NCBI GenBank assembly: GCA_900299285.1
Contig: OMJF01000280.1
Coordinates: 1-60,951 of the forward strand
Length of the DNA: 60,951 nt
Source: Anabaena sp. 54
Lineage (GTDB): Bacteria; Cyanobacteriota; Cyanobacteriia; Cyanobacteriales; Nostocaceae
Direction of reading: 5' to 3'
The stretch's first letter is position 1. The number at the start of each line of letters is the position of its first letter. The translations under genes were made by a program, and so were the position numbers. Positions 17,641 through 26,552 of this stretch are shown here, piece by piece. Under the pieces are notes generated by a model. That model saw only the letters and a list, made by a program, of their open reading frames with translations. It made no database searches and had not been told where the DNA came from.

Positions 17641-18659
17641 CTACAGTTCTCGCAGTGATAAATTCTTTCAGATAGAGAAAGACTATCTTTTCTATGTCCA
17701 CAGCGAGAACAGGTTTTACTTGATGGATAAAATCTATCAGCAATTATAATTTCACAACCAAATTTTTTAGCCTTATATTCTAGCTGACGCTTAAACTCAT
17801 GAAACCCACAATCAGCTATTGCTTGGGCTAATTTATGGTTTGATAACATCCCGGAAACATTCAAATCTTCTACTACTATCTTGGCGTGGTTTTTGCATAA
17901 GTAAGTAGTAAGTTTATCAAGAGTATCTTTTCTCAGGTTTGCTATTCTTGCATGATGTCTAGCTAGTTTAATTTTAGCTTTATGCTTATTGTTTGAACCT
18001 TTAACTTTTCTAGAGTAGATATTAGATAATCTTTGCAGTTTAGCTAAGTTCTGTTTGTAGTGTTTAGGATTAGGAAATATAACACCAGTGCTTAGTGTAG
18101 CTAGTTCCTTGACTCCTAAATCAACCCCAACAACAGCATGGTTTTTAATAGTTGGCTGACATTCTTGTTCATAAGAAAAAGCTATGTACCAGCTATCAGC
18201 AGTCCTAGAAATAGTAATACTTTTGCAGGTGGTATGAGGTAATCCTTCATAAGTTTTTACCCATCCAATTGTTGGTAGTTTTATTGATGTACCACCTATA
18301 GGAATTGGTTTACCACCTGCATCAATTGTAAAACTATCATTTTTTCCTTTCTTCTTAAAGTTAGGATATTTAGACTGTCCTTTAAAGAATCTCTGGAAAG
18401 CTTCACCTAAACTATCAAAAGCATAGCTCGTGATTTTCTGACAAATACCCTTTTCTTTAATCCATGTCAATTCAGGTTTTACATGATTATTAAAGAATTT
18501 CTTGAGGATGTATTTGTTTGGCTTTAATCCATCTTTGTACAACCAAGCCCAAGTCGCTAAACCCCAATTATAGGTAAACCTTGCTATGCCAGCGTGTTTA
18601 GCCATGAATATTTCTTGGGTTTTATTTAACTTGAGTTTTGTTTTGATAGATAAAAGCAT
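17580..18659 (-). CDS. tnpB: TnpB RNA-guided nuclease (IS607/IS605 OrfB family)
   Basis: This 359-residue protein has an N-terminal helical OrfB domain (KLKLNKTQEIFMAKHAGIARF) and a split RuvC domain. Catalytic residues are visible: Asp180 in VVGVDLGVKEL, Glu264 in IVVEDLNVSG and the Asp in DRDLNAA (344-350). The zinc ribbon has Cys317, Cys320, Cys336 and Cys339. All key residues are present, so the nuclease is probably functional. TnpB proteins are RNA-guided DNA nucleases that cut the empty donor site and help keep the transposon. With its partner recombinase truncated, this copy cannot move unless helped in trans. Confidence 0.95.
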   Translation of the reverse strand: MLLSIKTKLKLNKTQEIFMAKHAGIARFTYNWGLATWAWLYKDGLKPNKYILKKFFNNHVKPELTWIKEKGICQKITSYAFDSLGEAFQRFFKGQSKYPNFKKKGKNDSFTIDAGGKPIPIGGTSIKLPTIGWVKTYEGLPHTTCKSITISRTADSWYIAFSYEQECQPTIKNHAVVGVDLGVKELATLSTGVIFPNPKHYKQNLAKLQRLSNIYSRKVKGSNNKHKAKIKLARHHARIANLRKDTLDKLTTYLCKNHAKIVVEDLNVSGMLSNHKLAQAIADCGFHEFKRQLEYKAKKFGCEIIIADRFYPSSKTCSRCGHRKDSLSLSERIYHCENCSFEMDRDLNAAINLSRLAKA

Positions 18660-18710
18660 TGGCCGATTTCAACACTATATTTCTTTGCTGTCTAAAACTG
18701 ACATATCTTT

Positions 18711-18931
18711 ACAGGTTTGTCAAGTTGAGTCTACAGGTTTTAATCCCTGGGTAATCAGTAAATCATCTTGAGTATAAAAACGATGCCCCGACAATGTTCT
18801 TTTGGCTGGAAGTCTTCCTTCAACATCCCATCTTTGCAAGGTCTTGACTGAAACTCCGATTTTTTTAGCAAATTCATGAGGTTTAAACATAAAATCACCC
18901 ATAGGTTTGTTGATGAGTGTACAGGTTTGTC
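18711..18931. repeat. Direct repeats AYAGGTTTGT flanking the tnpA stub
   Basis: ACAGGTTTGTC occurs exactly at 18711-18721 and 18921-18931, with related copies ATAGGTTTGTT at 18901-18911 and ACAGGTTT at 18733-18740. The 20-bp spacing of 18901 and 18921 suits binding by a dimeric HTH protein. I infer TnpA-binding subterminal repeats, one of which now also marks the edge of the internal deletion. Confidence 0.6.
18720..18890 (-). pseudogene. tnpA remnant: MerR-like HTH of an IS607 serine recombinase
   Basis: The frame encodes MFKPHEFAKKIGVSVKTLQR and continues RWDVEGRLPAKRTLSGHRFY, the DNA-binding domain of IS607 TnpA. It then stops after QGLKPVDST, where the family normally runs on into a catalytic serine-recombinase domain (YCRVSS). 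GGTGA 5 nt before the ATG at 18890 supports that start; an ATG at 18902 adds four residues. The remaining protein of about 56 residues could still bind the element's ends and act as a repressor, but it cannot recombine DNA. Confidence 0.8.
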
Positions 18932-19014
18932 TAGTAAATTGTCAACTTAGGACAAGCTCTACATTTTCTCAAACTATTACTCCGTGAGACTCCGAGCCTC
19001 TAGGTGAGACAAAT

Positions 19015-19788
19015 TCATTTAGGAAACTCTCCTTCTCGCACTTCCACAGCGTAATCTTGTACAGCCTTGGTAATTGTTTCTCGCAAGTTTGTATAAACTT
19101 TGGCAAATGGCGGTTGTTTTTCCGAAAGTCCCAAAATGTCAGAAGTGACTAATACTTGACCATCACAGCCAGAACCTGCACCAATACCGATAGTGGGAAT
19201 ACAGAGTTCTTGGGTGATTTGTAGTGCTAGTTTGGTGGGAATATGTTCTAACACTATAGCAAAAACACCGGCCTTTTCCAGAGCGATCGCTTCATTGAAA
19301 ATTCTCTCTCCTGCTTCCTGGGTTTTTCCCTGTTGTCCTAACCCTAATTGATGAATTGATTGAGGTGTTAAACCGACATGACCCATAACGGGAATACCCG
19401 CTTCAACTAGTCGAGTAATAGCAGAGACCATTGCGGGATAGCCACCTTCTAATTTTACCGCTTGCGCTCCTGTTTCTTTTAAGACTCTACCAGCAGAGTG
19501 CATAGCCTGGGAAATAGTTTCTTGATAAGTCAAAAATGGTAAATCTACTACTACTAAAGCATTTTTGACACCACGACGGACCGCTTGAGCGTGATGTATC
19601 ATTTCATCCAATGTGATTGGTAACGTAGTTTCATAACCCAAGATTACCGCGAGAGAATCACCAACTAAAATCAAGTCTACACCAGATATATCTAAAAGTT
19701 GAGCGATCGTATAATCCCAGGCGGTTAAAGCAACAATTGTCCGTCCCTGTTGTTTCCACCGAGTTAATTGTTGAGTAGTAACCGACAT
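19015..19788 (-). CDS. panB: 3-methyl-2-oxobutanoate hydroxymethyltransferase
   Basis: PanB adds a hydroxymethyl group from methylene-tetrahydrofolate to alpha-ketoisovalerate, giving ketopantoate, the first step to pantothenate and coenzyme A. This 257-residue protein matches the family's length and shows [25 protein letters not shown] (metal- and substrate-binding loops, Asp in VGDS), [24 protein letters not shown] and [14 protein letters not shown]. It stands alone on the minus strand, 84 bp from the IS607-type element. ATG at 19788. Confidence 0.95.
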   Translation of the reverse strand: MSVTTQQLTRWKQQGRTIVALTAWDYTIAQLLDISGVDLILVGDSLAVILGYETTLPITLDEMIHHAQAVRRGVKNALVVVDLPFLTYQETISQAMHSAGRVLKETGAQAVKLEGGYPAMVSAITRLVEAGIPVMGHVGLTPQSIHQLGLGQQGKTQEAGERIFNEAIALEKAGVFAIVLEHIPTKLALQITQELCIPTIGIGAGSGCDGQVLVTSDILGLSEKQPPFAKVYTNLRETITKAVQDYAVEVREGEFPK

Positions 19789-19801
19789 AAATAATTGTTT
19801 A

Positions 19802-19958
19802 ATTATTAACTCAAGTTGCTAGTTATCTAGTTGAGGCTGGTAATGGGTAATTGGTAATGGGTAATTGGTGCGTAATTTTCTGTTTTCATCCTGTTTATAC
19901 TTTAATCTTGGATATCCTGATTATGACATTTTCCCTAACTAGCAACTTACATTATTAA
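19802..19958. repeat. MITE-like element with AAGTTGCTAGTTA ends, copy 1
   Basis: AAGTTGCTAGTTA (19813-19825) and its exact reverse complement (19936-19948) bracket about 110 bp that includes a short TAATGGG/TAATTGG run. ATTATTAA stands outside both ends (19802-19809 and 19951-19958), as either a target duplication or part of the repeat. The same ends bracket different contents at 28693-28899. Confidence 0.6.
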
Positions 19959-20755
19959 ATATTACCTAAATATTCCATATTTAAAACATACTGCAAAATA
20001 GAGACATCTGCTAACTTTCTTCCTCCGTGTTCTCTGTGCCTCTGCGTTTCGATGAAAAAAATATATGTACTTATGCGTAAAATAGCGAATCCAGCCACAG
20101 AGGTTAAAGACCTTGGATGTTAAAGGATACCTTAGATATGCACATTTGTAAAGTAGATTTAACAAAATGTTAAATCTTTCTATAATAGGAAAATCAAATA
20201 TATTAGTTAACAAAACTTCAGAAATAACTTATTGAATTTTGATCTATTGTGGGGTAAGCTACAAATTCAGTGATGTGCAGTTTTTTCTCCCTTGCTCATC
20301 CCATAACTAAATCGGTCTTCCGAGAAAATGCTTCATGACCAATCTTTACCCGCTTGAGGTAGATAGATCAGGAAAAAAGAGAATTGCAGCAAACCAGGTT
20401 AATATCTGGAATGTAGTTTTCCGGTAAAATTCCGCAGAAGACCAATAAAAGCCAGTTAATCTTAATTAAATCGGTTGAGTGGGATATGCTTTCCTCAAGA
20501 TGAAAAGATTTTGTATTGCTGGGACGAAAAACAACAGCGTCAAAAGAGTACGTCTGAACCATGGTAAAAAATAAGTTATGGTAATTCTAGCCATAGCTAA
20601 ATTTGTGCAGCCGCACTGCCACCATAGAAACTAATCGCCCCAAAATATAAGCAAAACTTATGATCTTATTAAGAATGAATAAAGAGTAAGAATGAGAAGA
20701 AGTTGCACATAACGTGATTTGATAGTAATAAAGAAAGACTTCTTGGAAGAAAAAT
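19959..20755 (+). promoter_or_regulatory. rbcL upstream region and long leader
   Basis: These 797 bp before rbcL contain no convincing gene. Near 20017-20050 there is a dispersed CTCTGTGCCTCTGCG string. The rest is AT-rich, as expected for the long leaders described for heterocystous rbcL genes. I found no full GTA-N8-TAC NtcA site by eye. A GGAAG stretch precedes the rbcL ATG, and CTTC-TTG-GAAG there could form a 4-bp hairpin over the ribosome-binding site. Confidence 0.45.
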
Positions 20756-22186
20756 ATGTCTTACGCGCAAACTAAGACTCAGGCTAAGTCTGGGTATCAA
20801 GCTGGGGTTAAAGATTACAGACTAACTTATTACACACCGGATTACACACCTAAAGATACAGATTTACTAGCAGCATTTCGGATGACTCCCCAACCTGGAG
20901 TTCCCCCCGAAGAAGCGGGTGCGGCTGTAGCTGCTGAGTCTTCTACTGGTACATGGACAACAGTATGGACAGACCTACTCACCGACCTAGATCGCTACAA
21001 AGGTCGTTGTTATGACATCGAACCAGTTCCCGGTGAAGACAACCAATACATCTGTTACGTTGCTTATCCTTTGGACTTGTTTGAAGAAGGTTCTATCACC
21101 AACGTATTGACATCTATTGTCGGTAACGTATTTGGTTTTAAAGCTTTGCGGGCTTTACGTTTGGAAGACATTCGTTTCCCTGTAGCTTACATCAAGACTT
21201 TCCAAGGACCTCCTCACGGTATCCAAGTTGAGCGCGACAAATTGAACAAATATGGTCGTCCTCTGTTAGGTTGTACAATTAAGCCTAAATTAGGTCTTTC
21301 CGCTAAGAACTACGGACGCGCAGTTTACGAGTGTTTACGTGGTGGTTTGGACTTCACCAAAGACGATGAAAACATCAACTCTGCTCCTTTCCAAAGATGG
21401 CGCGATCGCTTCTTGTTCGTAGCTGAAGCTATTAATAAAGCACAAGCAGAAACTGGGGAAATCAAAGGTCACTACCTCAACGTTACCGCCCCCACCTGCG
21501 AAGAAATGTTGAAACGGGCTGAGTACGCTAAAGAACTCAAAATGCCCATTATCATGCACGACTACCTAACCGCAGGTTTCACCGCTAACACCACATTGGC
21601 TCGTTGGTGTCGTGATAACGGTATTCTGTTGCACATTCACCGTGCTATGCACGCTGTAATTGACCGTCAGAAAAACCACGGTATCCACTTCCGCGTATTG
21701 GCTAAAGCTCTCCGCCTGTCTGGTGGTGATCACATCCACACCGGTACAGTTGTTGGTAAGTTGGAAGGTGAACGCGGTATCACCATGGGCTTCGTTGACC
21801 TGTTACGTGAAAACTACGTTGAGCAAGACAAGTCTCGTGGTATTTACTTTACCCAAGACTGGGCTTCTTTACCTGGTGTAATGGCCGTTGCTTCCGGTGG
21901 TATCCACGTATGGCATATGCCCGCGTTGGTGGAGATCTTCGGTGATGACTCCGTATTACAATTCGGTGGTGGTACTCTTGGACACCCTTGGGGTAACGCT
22001 CCTGGTGCTACAGCTAACCGCGTAGCTTTAGAAGCTTGTATCCAAGCTCGTAACGAAGGACGCAGCATGGCTCGTGAAGGTAACGATATTATCCGCGAAG
22101 CTGCTAAGTGGTCTCCTGAGTTGGCTGTTGCTTGCGAACTGTGGAAAGAAATTAAGTTCGAGTTTGAAGCAATGGATACCGTCTGA
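20756..22186 (+). CDS. rbcL: RuBisCO large subunit, form IB
   Basis: RbcL catalyses carboxylation or oxygenation of ribulose-1,5-bisphosphate in the carboxysome. This 476-residue protein is full length and near-identical in layout to other cyanobacterial form IB enzymes. [11 protein letters not shown] holds the carbamylated active-site Lys and the Mg-binding Asp/Glu, [18 protein letters not shown] is the early active-site segment, and loop 6 reads TVVGKLEGE. rbcX follows 70 bp later and rbcS 207 bp after that, the usual Nostocales operon. Codon use is richer in C-ending codons than in neighbours, as expected for a highly expressed gene. Confidence 0.99.
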   Translation: MSYAQTKTQAKSGYQAGVKDYRLTYYTPDYTPKDTDLLAAFRMTPQPGVPPEEAGAAVAAESSTGTWTTVWTDLLTDLDRYKGRCYDIEPVPGEDNQYICYVAYPLDLFEEGSITNVLTSIVGNVFGFKALRALRLEDIRFPVAYIKTFQGPPHGIQVERDKLNKYGRPLLGCTIKPKLGLSAKNYGRAVYECLRGGLDFTKDDENINSAPFQRWRDRFLFVAEAINKAQAETGEIKGHYLNVTAPTCEEMLKRAEYAKELKMPIIMHDYLTAGFTANTTLARWCRDNGILLHIHRAMHAVIDRQKNHGIHFRVLAKALRLSGGDHIHTGTVVGKLEGERGITMGFVDLLRENYVEQDKSRGIYFTQDWASLPGVMAVASGGIHVWHMPALVEIFGDDSVLQFGGGTLGHPWGNAPGATANRVALEACIQARNEGRSMAREGNDIIREAAKWSPELAVACELWKEIKFEFEAMDTV

Positions 22187-22201
22187 TGATTTAAGATTTG
22201 C

Positions 22202-22230
22202 GATTTTGGATTCATAAACAATCCAAAATC
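22202..22230 (+). promoter_or_regulatory. Stem-loop between rbcL and rbcX
   Basis: GATTTTGGATT (22202-22212) and AATCCAAAATC (22220-22230) form a perfect 11-bp stem with a 7-nt loop, without a following T-run. It directly follows the rbcL stop and could shield the abundant rbcL message from 3' decay or reduce read-through into rbcX. Confidence 0.6.
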
Positions 22231-22256
22231 TAATAATCTCAAGGGCTGGGTCAAGT

Positions 22257-22637
22257 ATGGATTTAAAGCAAATTGCGAAAGACACAGCCAAAACTCTCCA
22301 AAGCTACCTGACTTATCAGGCGCTCAGGACTGTATTGGCGCAGCTAGGCGAAACAAATCCACCTTTAGCACATTGGTTGCAAAACTTCTCGGCTGGAAAA
22401 ATCCAAGACGGAGAGGTTTATATTGAGGAACTGTTTTTAGAAAAGTCAGATTTGGCTTTGCGAATTATGACTGTCAGGGAACACATAGCGGCAGAAGTGA
22501 CAGAGTTCTTACCAGAAATGGTGATCACTGGTATTAAGCAGGCCAATATGGAACAGCGTCGCCAGCATCTAGAACGTATTACCCAACTAAATTTATCAGA
22601 TTCCAGCCCAAAAACACCAAAGACAGATAATATCTGA
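22257..22637 (+). CDS. rbcX: RbcX, RuBisCO assembly chaperone
   Basis: RbcX is a dimeric helical chaperone that clamps the C-terminal peptide of RbcL and promotes assembly of the L8 core. This 126-residue protein has the family's conserved start (MDLKQIAKDTAKTLQSYLTY, with the Tyr and Thr of the RbcL-peptide groove) and the helix REHIAAEVTEFLPEMVITGI. The tail after residue 108 is polar and disordered, as usual. Its place between rbcL and rbcS is the standard order in heterocyst-forming species. Confidence 0.97.
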   Translation: MDLKQIAKDTAKTLQSYLTYQALRTVLAQLGETNPPLAHWLQNFSAGKIQDGEVYIEELFLEKSDLALRIMTVREHIAAEVTEFLPEMVITGIKQANMEQRRQHLERITQLNLSDSSPKTPKTDNI

Positions 22638-22701
22638 ATTCTAATTTAGATAATTTAGATAATTTATCTAATTAGTCTTAGTTATTCAGTTTTGGATTTG
22701 C

Positions 22702-22799
22702 GATTTTGGACTTTAGATTGACAATTTTTACCTCCTCAAAGACGGGGACTCGTAGCAAATTTTTTTAATCTAAGATCTAAAATCTAAAGTCTAAAATTC
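22702..22799 (+). promoter_or_regulatory. Long stem-loop between rbcX and rbcS
   Basis: GATTTTGGACTTTAGATT (22702-22719) pairs with 22781-22799 over 17-18 bp with one G-U pair, enclosing about 60 nt. The stem uses the same GATTTTGGA word as the rbcL-rbcX hairpin, so both may derive from one repeat family. It could set the relative level of the rbcS message. Confidence 0.6.
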
Positions 22800-22844
22800 C
22801 CAGTCAACCAAGTAATAAAAAATCTCCCCCACTTATCAAAGGTT

Positions 22845-23174
22845 ATGCAAACTTTACCTAAAGAGCGTCGTTACGAAACCCTTTCTTACCTTCCCCCCCT
22901 GTCTGACGCGCAAATTGCCAAGCAAGTTCAGTATATTTTGAACCAAGGCTACATCCCCGCAATTGAATTTAACGAAACTTCCGAACCTACAGAACTTTAC
23001 TGGACAATGTGGAAGTTGCCTTTATTCGGCGCTAAATCTACTCAAGAAGTATTAAGCGAAGTTCAAGGTTGCCGTTCTCAGTATAGCAACTGCTACATCC
23101 GTGTTGTTGGTTTTGACAACGTTAAGCAGTGTCAAGTTCTTAGCTTTATCGTTCATAAACCCAGCAGATACTAA
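22845..23174 (+). CDS. rbcS: RuBisCO small subunit
   Basis: The small subunit caps the L8 core to give the active L8S8 enzyme. This 109-residue protein has the cyanobacterial length and shows the conserved [20 protein letters not shown], the [11 protein letters not shown] core and a [17 protein letters not shown] ending. AAAGG lies just before the ATG at 22845. It is the last gene of the operon, followed by a clear terminator. Confidence 0.98.
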   Translation: MQTLPKERRYETLSYLPPLSDAQIAKQVQYILNQGYIPAIEFNETSEPTELYWTMWKLPLFGAKSTQEVLSEVQGCRSQYSNCYIRVVGFDNVKQCQVLSFIVHKPSRY

Positions 23175-23213
23175 AATCTGATTTGGTTTAATTAACCTTG
23201 TTTACACCCTGGT

Positions 23214-23243
23214 GAGAGATAGAAAACTCTATCTCTCTTTTTT
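23214..23243 (+). terminator. Rho-independent terminator of the rbc operon
   Basis: GAGAGATAGA (23214-23223) and TCTATCTCTC (23228-23237) form a perfect 10-bp stem with a 4-nt loop, directly followed by six T (23238-23243). It lies 40 bp after the rbcS stop. Confidence 0.9.
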
Positions 23244-23319
23244 AGTTTTCGGTACAGAATATAATGGTCGGTTGAATCGAGAGAGATAACTGTGATAGTT
23301 GGCTGGATTTGGGTACTTA

Positions 23320-24912
23320 TTAAGCTACCACCCCCCCTTTCACATCTTGCTGTAAGGCTGCATATAACCTATTAAGTGCATTTACGTAAGCTTGAGCCGA
23401 AGCCACAATAATATCTGTATTAGCCGCATGACCTGAAAATACACGGGATTCATGGCGCAAACGAATTGTCACCTCCCCTAAAGCATCAATTCCTCCGGTG
23501 ACAGATTGTACAGAAAACTCGATTAACTCATTTGGGACATTCACCACCCGATTGATAGCTTTATATACCGCATCTACTGGACCTGTACCAATGGCCGCGT
23601 CCGTTAATTCTTCTCCGTCGGGAGTGCGTAATGTTACTGTAGCGGTAGGTTGAGCCTTACTACCACAGGAAACCTGTACCAATTCTACTTTAAATAAATC
23701 CGGGGCTTGTTGGATTTCGTCATTAACAATAGCTTCCAAATCCCAATCAGAAATTTCTTTCTTTTTGTCCGCTACTTCTTTAAATCTCACAAAGGCTTTA
23801 TTCAGGTCATTTTCTGATAGTTCAAAGCCCAATTCTTTCAAGCGTGTCCGAAAAGCATTTCTCCCAGAATGTTTACCCAATACTATTTGATTATCAGATA
23901 AACCAATCAATTGGGCATCCATGATCTCATAAGTGAGTTTATTTTTCAATACCCCATCTTGATGAATTCCAGACTCATGAGCAAAAGCATTTCCACCAAC
24001 AATGGCTTTATTTGGTTGTACCAACATTCCCGTTAAATTGGAAACCAAACGGGAGGTTTTATAGATTTGTTTGGTGTCAATATTTGTTAACGGTGCTTCG
24101 GAATTTTCAGCCCGTCCCAAAAAAGGATTAAAATATTGTCTACGGACGTGCAAAGCCATTACCAACTCTTCTAAAGCAGCATTTCCCGCTCTTTCACCAA
24201 TGCCATTAATGGTACATTCTAATTGTCGAGCGCCGTTTTTCACCGCTTCTAAAAAGTTAGCAACTGCTAAACCTAAATCATTATGGCCGTGAACAGAAAT
24301 AATGGCTTTGTCAATGTTGGGGACATTTTCAGTAATGCCTTTAATGATTGCCCCAAATTCACTGGGAGTGGTATAACCTACCGTATCAGGAATATTAACA
24401 GTTGTTGCCCCGGCCGCGATCGCTCTTGACAAGACTTCATACAAAAATTCTGGATCAGATCGTCCCGCATCTTCTGGAGAAAATTCTACATCATCGGTGA
24501 AGCTTTTGGCATAGGCTACCATTTCTTCCGCGATCGCAATTACTTCCGGTCTCGTCTTTTTTAACTTATATTCCAGGTGAATATCAGAAGTAGCGATAAA
24601 AGTATGAATTCTCCCTTTAGCAGCCGGTTTTATAGCTGCTGCTGCGGCTTTAATATCATCATGTCTAGCTCTGGCTAAACTACAAATTACCGGACCATCT
24701 TCCGTTCCTACTGTTTGAGCAATTTTGCTAACTGCTTCAAAATCTCCAGGACTAGCGAAAGCAAATCCAGCCTCAATAACATCTACTCCTAAACGTGCTA
24801 ATTGTTTAGCAATAACTAGCTTTTCGTCTATATTTAGGGTTGCTCCTGGACACTGTTCCCCGTCGCGCAATGTGGTATCAAAGATGATAATTCTATCGGC
24901 TTGTTTGCTCAT
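23320..24912 (-). CDS. leuA: 2-isopropylmalate synthase
   Basis: LeuA condenses acetyl-CoA with 2-oxoisovalerate, the first committed step of leucine synthesis. This 530-residue protein has the catalytic TIM barrel with [12 protein letters not shown] near the start, [13 protein letters not shown] (metal-binding His) and [15 protein letters not shown]-terminal regulatory domain (about 390-510) normally binds leucine for feedback control. AGAGG stands before the ATG at 24912. The 199-bp upstream spacer shows no obvious leader peptide with Leu codons. It converges on rbcS across the rbc terminator. Confidence 0.97.
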   Translation of the reverse strand: MSKQADRIIIFDTTLRDGEQCPGATLNIDEKLVIAKQLARLGVDVIEAGFAFASPGDFEAVSKIAQTVGTEDGPVICSLARARHDDIKAAAAAIKPAAKGRIHTFIATSDIHLEYKLKKTRPEVIAIAEEMVAYAKSFTDDVEFSPEDAGRSDPEFLYEVLSRAIAAGATTVNIPDTVGYTTPSEFGAIIKGITENVPNIDKAIISVHGHNDLGLAVANFLEAVKNGARQLECTINGIGERAGNAALEELVMALHVRRQYFNPFLGRAENSEAPLTNIDTKQIYKTSRLVSNLTGMLVQPNKAIVGGNAFAHESGIHQDGVLKNKLTYEIMDAQLIGLSDNQIVLGKHSGRNAFRTRLKELGFELSENDLNKAFVRFKEVADKKKEISDWDLEAIVNDEIQQAPDLFKVELVQVSCGSKAQPTATVTLRTPDGEELTDAAIGTGPVDAVYKAINRVVNVPNELIEFSVQSVTGGIDALGEVTIRLRHESRVFSGHAANTDIIVASAQAYVNALNRLYAALQQDVKGGVVA

Positions 24913-25111
24913 TAGCTTAACCTCTTTTAATTTTGAGAATGGACTAAATCAAAAAAAATAATGGAATTAAAATCAATATTTTGATTTGTTAATTCTACGG
25001 AATTTATGATCATTTATTGCATTCTAATTCCTATATTTTTTCTTGATAAAATAGCTTGAACTATGAACTTTAGTTTTTAATTTTGAGATTTGTAAATAAA
25101 TACTAAGGTAA

Positions 25112-25633
25112 TTAACCGTCAGTTTTTTCTATTCTGTCTCTAATATCATTCAAGTCTATATACCTATCAGTAGCATTACGTAGCTCTCTGGCAATCATTC
25201 CTTCCGTTGACACTACTGTAATATGCGTATTCTTGGAACGTAAAAGTTCTATAGCCCTTTCAAAATCACCATCTCCGCTAAATAATACAACTCTGTCATA
25301 TTGATCTACCGTATTAAACATATCAACGACAATTTCAATATCTAAATTGGCTTTTTGGGAGTAACGACCAGAAGCATCATCATAATACTCCTTGAGGATT
25401 TTCGTGCGGACTGTATAACCTAAACTGATAAGTGCATCTCGAAAACCGCGTTGATCTTGTGGGTCTTTTAATCCAGTATACCAGAAAGCATTGATCAATG
25501 TTGTGTCAGGCTGTTCATACTTGAAATATTCTAAAACACGGCGGGGGTCAAAAAACCAACCATTTTTCTGTTGAGCATAGAACATATTGTTTCCGTCTAC
25601 AAAAATAGACAGACGATTCATTGGAGAACCCAT
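25112..25633 (-). CDS. NYN-domain protein
   Basis: This 173-residue protein is almost entirely one NYN (PIN-like) domain: LSIFVDGNNMFYAQQ with the first Asp, ANLDIEIVVDMF in the middle, and VVLFSGDGDFERAIELL with the SGDGD signature. Its closest layout is the compact NYN/DUF88 group with predicted RNase activity, and it lacks the polar N-terminal extension of the 8485-9132 protein. AGGTG lies about 9 nt before the ATG at 25633; an internal ATG (MNRLSIF) four codons later is possible. Target RNA unknown. It stands alone, 199 bp upstream of leuA on the same strand. Confidence 0.85.
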   Translation of the reverse strand: MGSPMNRLSIFVDGNNMFYAQQKNGWFFDPRRVLEYFKYEQPDTTLINAFWYTGLKDPQDQRGFRDALISLGYTVRTKILKEYYDDASGRYSQKANLDIEIVVDMFNTVDQYDRVVLFSGDGDFERAIELLRSKNTHITVVSTEGMIARELRNATDRYIDLNDIRDRIEKTDG

Positions 25634-26552
25634 AAAAATTTACACCTAATAATAGATAAGAATGTTAGAGGTAAAAATAGATTATAGCAATTATCAAGTC
25701 GTAATTTTGCTAAGATATCTAATGCACATAATTATATATAGCTATGATCTTACCACTTTAGAAGCCAAAACTTGGCTAAAATATCCTAGATCAGATCCCA
25801 ATTATTTAACTTGTTCCACCTCCGGTACTGATGAAAATCTTCTCAAAAGAAGAAGATATTTGACAAGTTACAAAATATACTACTCCTTTTGTAGATCTCT
25901 GTCCCGCAGCAGCAGAGACTATGACTCTTACTCCCCCAGTAACAAAAGTTTTTCCTTTTGTCTCTTCTCGTAGCAAGTAGGGAAGGGATTGGGGTTGGTT
26001 TACTGAGGCTTTAATATTACCAAAAATACTTTTAAAACATCCTCTGATCAAAATTTACCAATAAAATTGACCTAGTAACAGCATTCCCAAGTAGATAACA
26101 TTCAATTTTACTACTAAAGGGTATGATAACTAATTTGGGGTAGAGAATGGATTGATATTCATCAATATATTTTTTCATCAACTGTAGCCATGACTTGAGA
26201 GTATTATCAATACTTCACTTTACTTTAGGAGTTTGATCAAATATTAATTTGCAAATTATATGTGTGTAAAGTTACTTTAGCGCCACTTGAGAAAAATTTC
26301 GATCCATATCAAGGAATATTTACATAACTAACCCAATATCAAGATATTTTCCCTTCCTCTTGAATATCCATTGGTGCGGTAAATTTCCCATTGGGGGTAG
26401 ATCCGTTATCAGTATAACCTCTCATTTTTATATAAGTAAATAGCTTTTGCCAAGTAATTGGCGACATTTTTGCCGAAAGATACAAACAAATGTCCAAATT
26501 TTTGCCAAGATAGAAATATTATTTTATAGAAAATAACTTGGCAAAAATCAGC
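25634..26552. other. Gene-poor AT-rich spacer
   Basis: These 919 bp contain no supported gene; the ORFs seen here have Ser/Arg-rich low-complexity translations. A dispersed word, AAAATACTTTTAAAACATCCT (about 26023-26043), recurs at about 45882-45903 and inverted near 60855. TAATTTGCAAATTA (26245-26258) is a perfect 14-bp palindrome. The end carries the repeated motif described at 26445-26548. Confidence 0.5.
26445..26548. promoter_or_regulatory. Repeated TTTTTGCCAAG motif, candidate operator array
   Basis: TTTTGCCAAG (26445-26454), TTTTTGCCGA (26467-26476) and ATTTTTGCCAAG (26498-26509) lie upstream of the next gene. An exact inverted copy, CTTGGCAAAAAT (26537-26548), ends 4 bp before its ATG. 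Three direct copies and one inverted copy of a 10-12 bp word in 104 bp suggest binding sites for a regulator, perhaps the HTH-containing product of the gene itself. Confidence 0.5.

Larger units (their letters stand above)
17522..18931 (-). mobile_element. IS607-type element with intact tnpB and deleted tnpA catalytic domain
   Basis: Two minus-strand frames make up the element: a HTH stub (18720-18890) followed by a full TnpB (17580-18659). The MerR-like HTH is the N-terminal domain of IS607-type serine recombinases. The roughly 130-residue catalytic domain that should follow is absent, since only 60 bp separate the HTH frame from tnpB. The left boundary is placed at ACAGGTTTGTC (18921-18931) and the right at the repeated TAGACTTT (17523-17530). 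Both limits are estimates, because IS607 elements make no target duplications. Confidence 0.65.

Noticed and set aside
19962..20562. Two minus-strand ORFs (83 and 64 residues) upstream of rbcL
   Set aside because: Span the rbcL leader; one includes a dispersed repeat; no protein-like features.
21844..22254. 136-residue ORF antisense to rbcL
   Set aside because: Shadow of the highly biased rbcL codons; no ribosome-binding site or family pattern.
25662..26051. Overlapping ORFs of 103 (+) and 81 (-) residues
   Set aside because: Low-complexity Ser/Arg/Tyr-rich or repeat-derived translations; they overlap each other and dispersed repeats.
26245..26258. Perfect palindrome TAATTTGCAAATTA as an operator
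   Set aside because: It is about 295 bp from the nearest start and in AT-rich DNA where such palindromes arise by chance; kept only as a remark.
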